From JBCCFC01 sp965213595 (GTDB taxonomy: Bacteria > Chloroflexota > Anaerolineae > Caldilineales > Caldilineaceae), in assembly GCA_965213595.1 (NCBI GenBank), contig CBDBZO010000006.1, forward strand, positions 3,720,001 through 3,784,000: a DNA stretch of 64,000 nucleotides, in the 5' to 3' direction. The notes beneath the pieces were generated by a model. That model ran no database searches, was not told the origin of the DNA, and saw nothing but the letters and a program-made list of their open reading frames with translations. Positions 18,958 through 27,994 of this stretch are shown piece by piece. Made by a program: the position numbers and the translations under genes. Within the stretch, counting starts at the first letter, position 1, and each line of letters starts with the position of its first letter.

Positions 18958-20508
18958 ATGCAAAGAAAGTTCATCTCGTTACTTTTGTTTGTCGGCCTGT
19001 TGGCGGCGCTAGTCGCCTGCACGTCGGCCCCGGCGCCGTCCGCTGACGGAGAATCCGCCGCTGGCGCGTCCGACGACATCGTGACGCTCGACTACTATTG
19101 GATCGGCAATGCGGATACCGATCAGCGCGACGAGGTGGAAGCCGCCGTCAACGAGTACGTCGGGCCCCTGATGGGCGTCAACGTCGTCTTCCACATTATC
19201 GGCTGGGGCGATTGGGATACCAAAGCCATTACCGGCCTGCAGGCTGGTGAGAAGATGGATATCTTCTTCACCGCCGATTGGCGAAACTACATGCAGCTCG
19301 CCACCCAAGGCCTCTTTTACCCGCTGAATGACGACAGCGGTGAGCATGGCAACCTGCTCGATGAGTATGGTCAGGACATCCTGGCCGGGCTGAACCCGGC
19401 CTTTGTTACCGGCACGCAGATTGACGGCGTCAACTTTGCGGTTCCCACCAACAAGGAGCTAACGGTTCCCGAAGGCTTTATCTACAACGTCACGCTGGCG
19501 AATGAGATTGGGTTTACCGAAGAAGAAGCCGCCCAGATCAAGAACCTGCGGGATTTGGAGCCGTGGCTGGAAATGGCCAAAGCGGCCCGCCCGGACGAAT
19601 ACCCCTATCTCACGGATGGTTCAGCCGCGTTTCAGCCCTGGGTTCCCGGTTTTGCAAGCGGCATCTCCTCGATGCTGGTTAGCATGAAGTTTGAGCCCGA
19701 TTCAAGCGGCAATTTTGACGAGCGCGTTGTCAGCGTCATGGAAACGGACTGGGCCCAAGAGCACACGGCGATCATGCGCGAGTGGTACGAAAAGGGCTGG
19801 ATTCATCCAGATGCTGGCTTGACGACCTTCAACACCACCGAGCTGCGAAATGCAGGCAAGTTCTTTATCGAACCCCAGCCTTTGAAGGGCAGCAACATTA
19901 AGGCGCAGGAGCTGGTCAACGCTTCTGGCAATCCTGATCTGGCGTTGGGTGAAATTTACAATCAGTCCAAGATCAATATCACCACGCACTCCGGCGGCTC
20001 CATGCTCGCCATCCCCATCGTCTCCGAGCATCCCGTGGAAGCGATGAAGTTTATCAACCTGATGCACAGCGACCCCAAGCTGCTCAACATGATGCTCTTT
20101 GGCGCTGAAGGCACCCACTGGGAGTATGAGGATGATGGACGCGTGAACATTACCAACAGCGCTTGGTACGGCGCACACGGTGGCGCGTGGACGCTTGGCA
20201 ACACCTTGATTCAGGCCGTTTCCAACAACGAGAATCCCGACAAGAATCGGATGTTGATTGAATACTCCGATGATTCAATCGACCACGTCTCCTTGGGCTT
20301 CCGCTTCCGCACCGAGCCCGTTGCCGCCGAGCTCACGGCGCTCTCGGCCGTTTCGGACGGCGTGGGCCGCGCGCTGATGACCGGCTACGTTGACCCGGAA
20401 GTCGAACTGCCCACCTATATCGAGGCGCTGGAGGCCGCCGGCTTGGACACAGTCATTGCCGAGGTTGAGCGGCAGTATGAGGAGTGGAAAGCGACCCAGG
20501 CGCAGTAG
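18958..20508 (+). CDS. Solute-binding lipoprotein of sugar ABC importer, LplA-like
   Basis: A 516-residue family-1 binding lipoprotein. The signal peptide MQRKFISLLLFVGLLAALVA is followed by a lipobox Cys and a Ser/Ala-rich linker. The mature part has LDYYWIGNADTDQRDEVEAAVN and TGLQAGEKMDIFFTADWRNY near the N-terminus, typical of the long LplA group (with a DUF3502-like C-terminal half). A good RBS, AAAGGAGAG, precedes the ATG. A strong terminator follows, so this ends the operon. Confidence 0.9.
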   Translation: MQRKFISLLLFVGLLAALVACTSAPAPSADGESAAGASDDIVTLDYYWIGNADTDQRDEVEAAVNEYVGPLMGVNVVFHIIGWGDWDTKAITGLQAGEKMDIFFTADWRNYMQLATQGLFYPLNDDSGEHGNLLDEYGQDILAGLNPAFVTGTQIDGVNFAVPTNKELTVPEGFIYNVTLANEIGFTEEEAAQIKNLRDLEPWLEMAKAARPDEYPYLTDGSAAFQPWVPGFASGISSMLVSMKFEPDSSGNFDERVVSVMETDWAQEHTAIMREWYEKGWIHPDAGLTTFNTTELRNAGKFFIEPQPLKGSNIKAQELVNASGNPDLALGEIYNQSKINITTHSGGSMLAIPIVSEHPVEAMKFINLMHSDPKLLNMMLFGAEGTHWEYEDDGRVNITNSAWYGAHGGAWTLGNTLIQAVSNNENPDKNRMLIEYSDDSIDHVSLGFRFRTEPVAAELTALSAVSDGVGRALMTGYVDPEVELPTYIEALEAAGLDTVIAEVERQYEEWKATQAQ

Positions 20509-20528
20509 GCCCGCGCGAGTACGCTTTA

Positions 20529-20574
20529 GCCAAAAGAAGAAGGCCAGCCTGTTCGGCTGGCCTTCTTCTTTTGG
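20529..20574 (+). terminator. Strong terminator after the second importer operon
   Basis: Twenty-base arms (gccaaaagaagaaggccagc and its complement) with a short tgttc-containing loop and a T-rich 3' arm. A possible weak relative of the oxidoreductase 3'-end repeat (caatccacccgctgctgcc) starts at 20585. Confidence 0.9.
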
Positions 20575-20778
20575 CCGCTGTGCACAATCCACCCGCTGCT
20601 GCCACACTGCCCCAATGCGGTCGACTCCCGGATCGTTCCGAGCCATTCCAAAGAAATAAATGTACAAGCGGGCAATCGCAGCGACAAGCTTTCCCGACAC
20701 GCGCTACACGCGGCTGCATCTCGCAGATGGCGAAATTACCCTATGATGAGGAGCTAACTGGAGGCCTCGTCTCATTGC

Positions 20779-22602
20779 TCACGCCGCCATCAGTGCCTCG
20801 CTCCGTCGATACTGACTCTGGTAGAGGTCGAAGTAAAAGCCTCCCCGCGCCAGCAATTCATCGTGCGTTCCCCGCTCGATGATGCGGTGGTCGTTGACCA
20901 CCAGCACCTGATCGGCCTTGCGGATCGTGCTCAGGCGATGGGCGATCACAAACGAGGTGCGCCCCTCCATCAGCCGCAGGAGCGCCTCCTGCAGCTGGAG
21001 CTCCGTGCGCGTGTCCACGCTGCTGGTGGCTTCGTCCAGAATCAGAATGCGCGGATCGGCCAGCAGCGCGCGCGCAATCGCCAACAGCTGTCGCTGCCCC
21101 TGGCTAAAATTGTGCCCCTGCTCCGAAACCTTCGTCTGGTAGCCCTCCGGCAGCAGGCGGATAAAGCGATCCGCGTTGGCCAATTCCGCCGCGGCAATCA
21201 CTTCTTTGTCCGTGGCGTCCAGCCGCCCGTAGCGGATATTCTCCAGCACCGTGTCCGCAAAGAGGAAGGTATCCTGCAGCACAATCCCCAGCTGCCGCCG
21301 GATCGACGTCTGCTCCACGTTGCGGATGTCCCGCCCATCGATGCAGATCGACCCCGCCGTCACGTCGTAAAAGCGGCTGAGCAGGCTGATGATCGTCGTC
21401 TTCCCCGCACCCGTTGGGCCGACGAGCGCGATCGTCTCGCCCGGCTGCGCGCGCAGCGAGACACCCACCAGCACCGGCTTCCCCGGCTCGTAGGCAAAGC
21501 TGACGTTGTCGAATTCCACCTCGCCCGCAATCCGCGGCAGCGGCTCGGCAGAAGACGCATCCTCAACTGTCGGCTGGGCGTCGATGACGGCAAAGATGCG
21601 CTCCGCCCCGGCCAGCGCCGCCTGCAGCCCGTTGTAGAGCATGGCAATTGAGCGCATGGGGCGAAAGAAATTCATGATGTAGATCACAAAGGTCGCAATC
21701 ACGCCCACCTCCACCAGCCCGCGCAGCGCCAGCCAGCCGCCCAGCAGCGCGGTAATTGCAATTGTGATCGTCATCATCGTCGTAAACATCGGCCCCAGCG
21801 CCGCGGTGATGATGTCCGCCTTGACGCCGACCTTGCGGTAATCTAGGCTCACGTCCTGGAACTGCGCAAAGGTCGCCTCTTCGCGCGCAAAGGCCTGCAC
21901 CGTGCGCACGCCGGTGATGTTCTCCTCCATCACGCCGTTGAGCCGACCGAGGTTGCGCTGCACGTCGCGGAAGGCCACGCGGCTCAGCGCGGTCACGCGC
22001 GTGGTGATCCAGAGCATGAGGGGCAGCACCGTCACCGTGCCCAGCGCCAGCTGCCAGTTGAGGAAGAACATGGCGATCATAATCCCGCCAAAGAGCAGGA
22101 TGTTGGACGCAAAGTCGATCAGCCCGTTGGAAAGCGTCTGGCTGATGGCGTCCGTATCGCCGGTGACGCGGCTCATCAGGTCGCCGGTGCTGTGGCGGTC
22201 GTGGTAATCCATCGACAGCCCCTGCAGGTGGTCGAAGAGCTGGCCGCGCACGTCCGCCACCAGCCGCTGCCCGATGGTGGTCATCAGCACGCCCTGCACG
22301 ATCTGCGTGACGCCCGCCACCACATAGACCGCCAGCATAATCAGCGCCAGCTGCGTCAAGCCGCTCAGGTTGCCGGGGATCACGTACTCGTCGATGGCCC
22401 GGCCCAGCAGGATCGGCCCGGCCAGATTGAGCAGCGTCGTCACGATCACAAAGGCTGCCACCACCAGCAGTTGCGGCCGGTACGGCGACAAGTAGCCAAG
22501 CAGCCGACCCACCGTCGAGCGTTTATCCTGCGCCTCTTCCCCCGTCATACCGCCCGCGCCGGACATACCGATCCGCAGCGGTGGTGCTGTTGATTTACTC
22601 AT
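20779..22602 (-). CDS. ABC transporter half-exporter, consensus-site subunit (TM288/BmrD-like)
   Basis: A 607-residue type-IV ABC exporter half-molecule. Six TM helices lie in about residues 35-330, then a nucleotide-binding domain. Walker A is GPTGAGKTTIISL, the signature is NFSQGQRQL, and Walker B is ILILDEATSSVD with the catalytic Glu present. The FSQGQ signature is characteristic of the consensus half of heterodimeric TM287/288-type multidrug exporters. Its partner immediately upstream has the complementary degenerate Walker B. With marR it forms a probable drug- or lipid-efflux operon. Confidence 0.93.
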   Translation of the reverse strand: MSKSTAPPLRIGMSGAGGMTGEEAQDKRSTVGRLLGYLSPYRPQLLVVAAFVIVTTLLNLAGPILLGRAIDEYVIPGNLSGLTQLALIMLAVYVVAGVTQIVQGVLMTTIGQRLVADVRGQLFDHLQGLSMDYHDRHSTGDLMSRVTGDTDAISQTLSNGLIDFASNILLFGGIMIAMFFLNWQLALGTVTVLPLMLWITTRVTALSRVAFRDVQRNLGRLNGVMEENITGVRTVQAFAREEATFAQFQDVSLDYRKVGVKADIITAALGPMFTTMMTITIAITALLGGWLALRGLVEVGVIATFVIYIMNFFRPMRSIAMLYNGLQAALAGAERIFAVIDAQPTVEDASSAEPLPRIAGEVEFDNVSFAYEPGKPVLVGVSLRAQPGETIALVGPTGAGKTTIISLLSRFYDVTAGSICIDGRDIRNVEQTSIRRQLGIVLQDTFLFADTVLENIRYGRLDATDKEVIAAAELANADRFIRLLPEGYQTKVSEQGHNFSQGQRQLLAIARALLADPRILILDEATSSVDTRTELQLQEALLRLMEGRTSFVIAHRLSTIRKADQVLVVNDHRIIERGTHDELLARGGFYFDLYQSQYRRSEALMAA

Positions 22603-22779
22603 TGATGACTCCAGTAAACATGGTTTTCAGTCGACGTAGAAGACAACAGGTATTCGAGACCAGGCCGAGTGTCATTCCCTTGCCTCCGGGGGGGCAGGCT
22701 CTGCGGCGGCGCAACTTGCATGTTCGTCGACGTTACGCCATTAACAATTAGCAATTCACCGTTGACCATTGACAATTCC

Positions 22780-24660
22780 CTACGCCCCCATCTGCGACTC
22801 GTAAATCTCCCGATACATCTCGCTCGACTCCAGCAGTTCCTCGTGATTCCCGCGCGCGGCAACCTGGCCCGCATCCAGCACGAGAATCTGGTCGGCATTG
22901 AGCACGCTGCTGATGCGCTGCGCCACGATCAGCGTCGTGCGATTCCGCATCAGCTCATCCAGCGCGTCCTGAATCCGCACCTCCGTCTCAAAATCGACGG
23001 CGCTGGTGCTGTCGTCCAAAATCAAGATCGAGGGCGCAATCAGCAGCGCCCTCGCAATGGCAATCCGCTGCTTCTGCCCGCCGGACAAATTCGACCCCTG
23101 TGCCTCGACCCGGCTCTCGTACCCCTCCGGCATTGCCATAATAAAGTCGTGCGCCTGTGCCGCTTGGGCCGCCGCCACCACCGCCTCCATCGACGCCTCT
23201 TCATCGCCGTAGGCAATATTCTCGCGCACCGTGCCCTGGAAGAGCCGCGGCTGCTGCATGACCAGGCCAATCTGTCGACGCAGCGCAGCCGGCGACCAGT
23301 CGCGCACGTCCACGCCGTTGACCATTACCCGGCCATCCGTTGCGTCGTAGAAGCGCGGAATCAGGCTGGTTAGCGTCGATTTGCCCGAGCCGGTTGCGCC
23401 CATCAGCGCCACCTGCTGCCCCGGCTGCACCACAAAGCTGACGCCGCGCAGCACCGCTTCATCGCCCAGCCCATACTGGTCGACCGCTTCCCTAGGCGCA
23501 GCGCCGTTGACGTGCCTCACCCCGTGGCCGTTCCTGCCGGGCGCCGACCCGTTGACGTGCGGCGTCTCGCGTCCGCCGCGCTCTATATCCACCTGACTTT
23601 TCTCCTCGTCCAGGCGACTGTCGTAGTGGAAGGAGACGTTATCGAAAATGATTTCACCCGCGCGCTCGGTGTTGGTGGCCCTCTGCGGGTTATCCGCGGC
23701 GCGGAGCCGCGGCTCGGTCTCCAGCACGTCGTAGACCCGCTCCACCGAGACGTTGGCGCGCGCCACCATCGTCAGCAGGTTGCTCAACAGCAGCAGCGGG
23801 GACATGCCGATGAGCAGGTAGTTGTTGAAAGCAACCAGCTCGCCCACGCTCAGCCGCCCGTTGATCGTGTCGATCCCGCCGCGCCACAGCACCAGCACCA
23901 GCGTGATGTTGGTGATGAGCGCCAGTGCGGGCAGCGCCGTCGCCAGCAGCCGACCCACGCGGATGTTCTGCTCCATGTAGTCGACGTTGCTCTGCGCAAA
24001 GCGCTCGCTTTCGTGCCGCTCGCGCACGTAGGCCTTGACCACGCGCACGCCCGCCAGATTCTCCTGCACGATGGTGTTGAGCGCGCCCAGCTTGCGCTGC
24101 ACGGTGTGGAAGATCGGCTGCGCCACCTGCATCAGGGTGCGAATCACCACGGCGGCCAGCGCCAGCGCCACCAGGACGATCAGCGTCAACTGCCAGTCCG
24201 TGAGGAAGAGCATGATCAAGCTGCCGGTGATCATGAGCGTCGCGCGCAACAGCAGCGCAATGCCGGCGCTAAAGAACATGCGCACGGTGTTGGCGTCGCT
24301 CGCAATGCGCGTCATCATCTGGCCGGTCTGCATCTGGTCGAAGTTGGCAAACGAGAGCGACTGGATGTGGCGAAAGAGGTCGCTGCGCAGGTCAAAGGCC
24401 AGCCCTTGCGATACCCGCGCCCGGCACAAGCCCTGCGCCAGCGTCATCGTCGCGCCCAGCAGCGCCGCGCCCAGCATGATCCCCGCTCCGCGCCAGACCA
24501 CGGCCATGCTGCCGTCGCGAATGCCGTCGTCGATGATGTACTGCAACATGCGCGGCACGACCAGCTCCATCAGCACGGGCAGCACCACGGTGAAAAAGCC
24601 CCAGAAGAGCGTCCAGCGGTAGGGGCGCAGGTAGGGCCCCATGCGTCCAAGTGAGTTCAT
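22780..24660 (-). CDS. ABC transporter half-exporter, degenerate-site subunit (TM287/BmrC-like)
   Basis: A 626-residue ABC exporter half. TM domain is about residues 15-310. NBD: Walker A GATGSGKSTLTSL, signature LSGGQKQRIA, and Walker B ILILDDSTSAVD, where the catalytic Glu is Asp as in the degenerate half of heterodimeric exporters. Between the first NBD strand (IIFDNVSFHYDS) and the Walker A region there is an unusual insert of about 45 residues with an imperfect duplication (PHVNGSAPGRNG, then RHVNGAAPREA). It starts with ATGA overlapping the marR stop. Confidence 0.93.
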   Translation of the reverse strand: MNSLGRMGPYLRPYRWTLFWGFFTVVLPVLMELVVPRMLQYIIDDGIRDGSMAVVWRGAGIMLGAALLGATMTLAQGLCRARVSQGLAFDLRSDLFRHIQSLSFANFDQMQTGQMMTRIASDANTVRMFFSAGIALLLRATLMITGSLIMLFLTDWQLTLIVLVALALAAVVIRTLMQVAQPIFHTVQRKLGALNTIVQENLAGVRVVKAYVRERHESERFAQSNVDYMEQNIRVGRLLATALPALALITNITLVLVLWRGGIDTINGRLSVGELVAFNNYLLIGMSPLLLLSNLLTMVARANVSVERVYDVLETEPRLRAADNPQRATNTERAGEIIFDNVSFHYDSRLDEEKSQVDIERGGRETPHVNGSAPGRNGHGVRHVNGAAPREAVDQYGLGDEAVLRGVSFVVQPGQQVALMGATGSGKSTLTSLIPRFYDATDGRVMVNGVDVRDWSPAALRRQIGLVMQQPRLFQGTVRENIAYGDEEASMEAVVAAAQAAQAHDFIMAMPEGYESRVEAQGSNLSGGQKQRIAIARALLIAPSILILDDSTSAVDFETEVRIQDALDELMRNRTTLIVAQRISSVLNADQILVLDAGQVAARGNHEELLESSEMYREIYESQMGA

Positions 24661-25115
24661 TTTTCGTCCTCAACCTCCAACAGCGCGAAGAGCAGATTCA
24701 TCGCCTCTTCCAGCGTCTCAATTTGTTCGGGGGGAAGCGTTTGGAGCTTGCGGCGCAGCAGCGGCAGCCCCCCCAGCGGCGCATCGTCAGCAAACTGTCG
24801 CCCTTGTTCCGTCAGCGCCACCAGCACCACGCGATTGTCCTCGGTCGAGCGGGTGCGTGTCACGAGGCCCGCCTCTTCCAGCCCAGAGATCACGGTCGAC
24901 GCCACGCTGGGGCTGCGCACCAGATATTCCTGCACGTCGCCGATGGTAACTGGCCCGGATTCCATCACAAAGCGCAGCACGGAGAAATCGCGCGGGCGAA
25001 TGCCGCGATCGTCCATCTGCCGCGTGTACTGCCGCAGATGATGTTGAATCGCCAGGAACTGTCGAAAGACTTCCTGGCGACGCTCGTTCAAATTAGTGAA
25101 ATCTATTTGATTCAT
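24657..25115 (-). CDS. MarR-family transcriptional regulator
   Basis: A 152-residue winged-helix regulator. The recognition region is PVTIGDVQEYLVRSPSVASTVISGLEEAGLV, and the wing is TRTRSTEDNRVVLVALTEQG. It is the first gene of an operon with two ABC half-exporters, so it likely represses that operon and itself and is released by a transported compound. The promoter at 25157-25185 and a TTTTGCGCAAAA palindrome directly before the ATG support autoregulation. Confidence 0.92.
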   Translation of the reverse strand: MNQIDFTNLNERRQEVFRQFLAIQHHLRQYTRQMDDRGIRPRDFSVLRFVMESGPVTIGDVQEYLVRSPSVASTVISGLEEAGLVTRTRSTEDNRVVLVALTEQGRQFADDAPLGGLPLLRRKLQTLPPEQIETLEEAMNLLFALLEVEDEK

Positions 25116-25185
25116 TTTTGCGCAAAATGTTTTTGTGCAGTAATATTCTGTGCAGAAGTATAGGGTGAGATTGTCCGCTTGTCAA
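25116..25185 (-). promoter_or_regulatory. Promoter and putative MarR operator of the efflux operon
   Basis: TTGACA (25185-25180), 17-bp spacer, TATACT (25162-25157). Between the start site and the ATG are two CTGCACA-type direct repeats about 15 bp apart, and the perfect 12-bp palindrome TTTTGCGCAAAA (25116-25127). Operator function is inferred. Confidence 0.65.
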
Positions 25186-25594
25186 GCTACAAATCAAAAG
25201 TTTAACAATTCCAGATTTACTTAGCAGCTCATGTTATGCGCTGCCCGTATACATGTCGACGCAAGCGATTGAAGCGTGGAACGAGACAGTCTGCCCAGAA
25301 AGGTCATCCATAAGCCCCCTCCGGTCTCCCCCCGGCGGGGGGAGGAGCCGATTCTTCGTGGGCTCCGTCGCGGCTCCCTCGCCCATCGGGGGCGGGCTGG
25401 GGAGGGGTCAAACGCCGCTGCCCCACCAGCTGCGTAACGTGAGTTAGCAGATGTGGTGGATTAAGTGGATGAAGACGGATTTCAAGGCAGGAATAACCAT
25501 CCGGGTCCGCTCCAATCCATTCAGCCAGGAAAATCCGCTGGGAATTTTTCTAAATTTGAACCTGCTGCTAAAAATCATTACCGAGGAGAAGACC
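25186..25594. other. Gene-free spacer with repeat fragments
   Basis: No coding sequence. At about 25312-25412 a C-rich/G-rich inverted repeat reads cccctccggtctccccccgg then ggggggaggag. At 25449-25545 lies a degraded member of the GGAT-word palindrome (tggattaagtggatgaagac ... aatccgctggg). The RBS GAGGAGA for the hydrolase closes the gap. Confidence 0.55.
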
Positions 25595-26353
25595 ATGTAC
25601 CAAACCGACCTGTACGAAGGCATGATCGCCGAAACGGTCACCCTGCCGGGCGCAAATCACGATCTCATCAATGCCTACTTCGCGCGGCCGCTGGGTCCCG
25701 GCCCCTTTCCAGGGCTGGTTGTTATTCACCACATGCCCGGCTGGGACGAATGGTATAAAGAGGCCACGCGCAAGTTTGCTTACCATGGCTACGCGGCCCT
25801 CTCGCCCAACCTCTACTTTCGCGCTGGACACGGCACGCCGGAGGATGTCGCCGCCAAGGTGCGGGGCGAGGGCGGCGTGGCGGATGATCAGGTGATGGGG
25901 GATTTGGCGGGGGCGATGGGCTACCTGCGTTCCTTGCCTCAGGTAAGTGGCAAAGTGGGGCTCTTTGGCACCTGCTCCGGCGGGCGACAGGCATTTCTAG
26001 CGGGCTGCCGCATATCGGGCTTCGACGCGGTGGTCGACTGCTGGGGTGGGCGCGTGGTCATGGCGTCGGAGGATTTGACCGACAAATATCCCGTTGCGCC
26101 CATCGACTACACCGCTGGCCTTAGCTGCCCGATTTTAGGCATTTTTGGCAACGAGGACCACAGCCCCACGCCAGCGCACGTCGACCAGCTTGAAGCCGCG
26201 CTGCAGAAACATGGTAAAGATTACGAGTTCCACCGCTACGATGAGGCGGGTCACGGCTTCTTTTACCACCACCGGCCAAACTATCGACAAGCGCAGGCGG
26301 TGGATGGCTGGCAGAAGGTCTTTGCGTTTTTGGAAAAGAATCTCAAATCATAG
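25595..26353 (+). CDS. Dienelactone hydrolase family protein
   Basis: A 252-residue alpha/beta hydrolase. ATG 25595 with RBS GAGGAGA is used; upstream frame is repeat DNA. The oxyanion/entry segment is VVIHHMPGWDEWYKEATRKF. The nucleophile elbow is GTCSGGRQ with Cys as in dienelactone hydrolases. The acid is in IFGNEDHSPTP and the catalytic His in DEAGHGFFYHH. The substrate may be a carboxymethylenebutenolide-like lactone or another ester. A small DUF6295 gene follows 12 bp downstream. Confidence 0.9.
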   Translation: MYQTDLYEGMIAETVTLPGANHDLINAYFARPLGPGPFPGLVVIHHMPGWDEWYKEATRKFAYHGYAALSPNLYFRAGHGTPEDVAAKVRGEGGVADDQVMGDLAGAMGYLRSLPQVSGKVGLFGTCSGGRQAFLAGCRISGFDAVVDCWGGRVVMASEDLTDKYPVAPIDYTAGLSCPILGIFGNEDHSPTPAHVDQLEAALQKHGKDYEFHRYDEAGHGFFYHHRPNYRQAQAVDGWQKVFAFLEKNLKS

Positions 26354-26365
26354 GGGGAATTTATC

Positions 26366-26632
26366 ATGTGTACAATGATTGTCGAACAAATCAAAATCGA
26401 CGGCAGCGGCAAGGGGCGGGCGGGATGGTTTCCGCTGCAGGAGACCAACGTCTCCTACGATCATCCCTTTGATGCGCCGCTGGAGCACGCGCTGAACATC
26501 GATTTTGTCAATGAAGCGCAAGGGCCCGGCGCGCGCGTTGCGGTGGAGTTAAGCGTGGACGCGGCACGCGCGCTGGTCGAGACCATCGAGGCGGTTTTGG
26601 CGCGAGCCGACGCGGGTGGGCATATTGTGTAG
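26366..26632 (+). CDS. DUF6295 family protein
   Basis: An 88-residue soluble protein beginning MCTMIVEQIKIDGSGKGRAG and WFPLQETNVSYDHPF. This matches the DUF6295 family as I remember it (MCT.IVE...GSGKG..GWF). Function is unknown. It starts 12 bp after the hydrolase stop, so they are probably co-transcribed. The conserved N-terminal Cys, His-Pro-Phe and Glu-His residues could suggest a metal or ligand site, but this is speculative. Confidence 0.75.
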   Translation: MCTMIVEQIKIDGSGKGRAGWFPLQETNVSYDHPFDAPLEHALNIDFVNEAQGPGARVAVELSVDAARALVETIEAVLARADAGGHIV

Positions 26633-26645
26633 GATTTGAGAACAT

Positions 26646-27095
26646 TTAGAGAGAATCAATTGGTGTAGAGGCGAGACGCTTACTGGCCAGGAGCCACATG
26701 CGCCCGCTCACCCCGGCGTCGTAGATGAGAATGACAACGGGGCCGCGCGCCACTCGGCGCAGCTCACGGATGCCCCGTTCGCAGTCGTCCCAGTGGTGGA
26801 CAGTCACCACGGCCATCGCCGCATCGACGGCGCCATTGCGCAGGGGCAGCGCCGCAGCGGTGGCGCGAACGACGGGCGCCAAGCCGCCCGGACGCTGCGC
26901 GATCATCACCGCGCTCGGCTCAATCGCAATCACGTGCCGGTCGCGCGGCTCGTAGGCGCCAGTGCCCGCACCGACGTTGGCTACCGATTGGGTGTCGCCC
27001 AGCGCGGCGTGGAGTCGCGCGCGGATTGTTGGGTCTTCTCGGCGCGTCTGTGCGTAGCCTTGGCCGATTGTGTCGTATCGAAACGCTGTTGGCAT
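26646..27095 (-). CDS. SAM-dependent methyltransferase, C-terminally truncated
   Basis: A class I methyltransferase fold starting MPTAFRYDTIGQGYAQTRRE. It has the SAM-binding motif VANVGAGTGAYE, then HVIAIEPSAVMIAQR and a motif-III-like AAMAVVTVHHWDD. I start at ATG 27095; the longer open frame upstream reads through the oxidoreductase-derived repeat. Only 149 residues remain versus about 230-260 in relatives. It ends abruptly after VVILIYDAGVSGRMWLLASK, so it is probably 3'-truncated and may be inactive. It is the outermost module of the repeat-bounded array. Confidence 0.75.
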   Translation of the reverse strand: MPTAFRYDTIGQGYAQTRREDPTIRARLHAALGDTQSVANVGAGTGAYEPRDRHVIAIEPSAVMIAQRPGGLAPVVRATAAALPLRNGAVDAAMAVVTVHHWDDCERGIRELRRVARGPVVILIYDAGVSGRMWLLASKRLASTPIDSL

Positions 27096-27121
27096 TGGTG
27101 ATCTCCAACCGCCAAACGATT

Positions 27122-27215
27122 GAGTACCAACAATCCACCTGCCTTCTCGCCCCGCCGACTCCAAAGTCGCATCGCAAGCCCTGCATAGCAACACTCATCC
27201 TGGAATGCTGCATCT
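27122..27215 (-). pseudogene. Copy E of the oxidoreductase 3'-end repeat
   Basis: On the plus strand it begins gagtaccaacaatccacctg and stays alignable with 31348-31440 through gccgactcc, tcgcatcgcaagcc and catcctggaatgc. On the minus strand it reads CDATLESAGREGRWIVGTQS, comparable to VCDAILASAESRRQVDCAY at the end of the oxidoreductase. It is the most distant and among the shortest copies. Confidence 0.7.
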
Positions 27216-27222
27216 TTTCCTA

Positions 27223-27702
27223 TCAAGATTTGGATTGCGACGTCGACTTGCCCTGGGAACGCCGGTTCCTGAGGAGAGGGAGGGCATACCACATCACGAT
27301 AGCCAGCACCGCCGTTGCCGCCGCCACCCCGGCGCCTAAAGTAGAGTTGTCAAATAGAAAGCGGACAACGACAAAGACGACGCCGCTGATCGATAGCGCC
27401 AGCAAAAACAACCCGACCAAGGCGGTGCGCACGCCATAGCGCAGTCGTCCTCGACGGTCTTGATGGTCGGTTAGGCGATGGTAGGCAGCTGGTGATAAAA
27501 ATAGGATCGTCGCCGCCGCGACGGCCATCAGCGAAATCACGAAGATGATCTTGCCCAGGTTGTCGACCTGAGAAAAGCGCGTGCTAAAGGGCACCGTCAA
27601 CAAAAACGCGAGCAGGACTTGCGCGCCGGGGATGACCGTGCGCAGCTCTTCGAGCAACTCCCGATACCGCTCCCGCTCTTCGTTTTGGTTATCTTGGCTC
27701 AT
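27223..27702 (-). CDS. DUF6328 family membrane protein
   Basis: A 159-residue inner-membrane protein. A charged N-terminus (SQDNQNEERERYRELLEELR) leads into four hydrophobic segments, the first with VLLAFLLTVPFSTRF and the second with IIFVISLMAVAAATILFLSP. The hydrophilic YHRLTDHQDRRGRLRYG turn follows, and the C-terminus is basic. The pattern ELLEELR..IPGAQVL.AFLLTVPF is that of DUF6328. Function is unknown. It is the last gene of the RelE/Phd remnant module, 19 bp after the chimeric antitoxin. Confidence 0.8.
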   Translation of the reverse strand: MSQDNQNEERERYRELLEELRTVIPGAQVLLAFLLTVPFSTRFSQVDNLGKIIFVISLMAVAAATILFLSPAAYHRLTDHQDRRGRLRYGVRTALVGLFLLALSISGVVFVVVRFLFDNSTLGAGVAAATAVLAIVMWYALPLLRNRRSQGKSTSQSKS

Positions 27703-27721
27703 ACAGCACCCTTCTTATTCA

Positions 27722-27937
27722 TCAAAGCCTTTGATCCAATCCAAGTTCTCGCTTTGCCTCTGCAAGCCTCACTGCTGGTGCATCACCCTCTGCCTGCTTC
27801 GCTTCCCGCAGTTCCGTTAAATCGTAAAAATCCTGCAACTCCTCTTGAAGCGCGATACGCTTTGCGTATTTTCCGCGAACACTGCCAGAGAAATCGTATT
27901 CCTCCAGCATATCAGGGTCATCATCCATTTGTTTCAT
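27722..27937 (-). CDS. Chimeric small antitoxin-like protein
   Basis: A 71-residue product made of two recognisable halves. The N-terminal half MKQMDDDPDMLEEYDFSGSV... matches the antitoxin-like protein at 29751-29978 (MKRIDDEPDMLEEYDFSGGV). The C-terminal half LQEELQDFYDLTELREAKQA... matches the Phd-like antitoxin at 27995-28195 (IQEELQDFYDLKELREAKQV). The junction is near 27858. Upstream of its ATG even the end of the hicB gene is mirrored (CTGCAGGAGATGATTTGA against ATGCAGGAGATTGCGTAA). It has a good RBS, AGGAG. Whether it is functional is unknown. Confidence 0.7.
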   Translation of the reverse strand: MKQMDDDPDMLEEYDFSGSVRGKYAKRIALQEELQDFYDLTELREAKQAEGDAPAVRLAEAKRELGLDQRL

Positions 27938-27994
27938 GTCAAATCATCTCCTGCAGGAAATGAGTGGAGTGTACGAGGTGCGAAAGCAAAGTGT

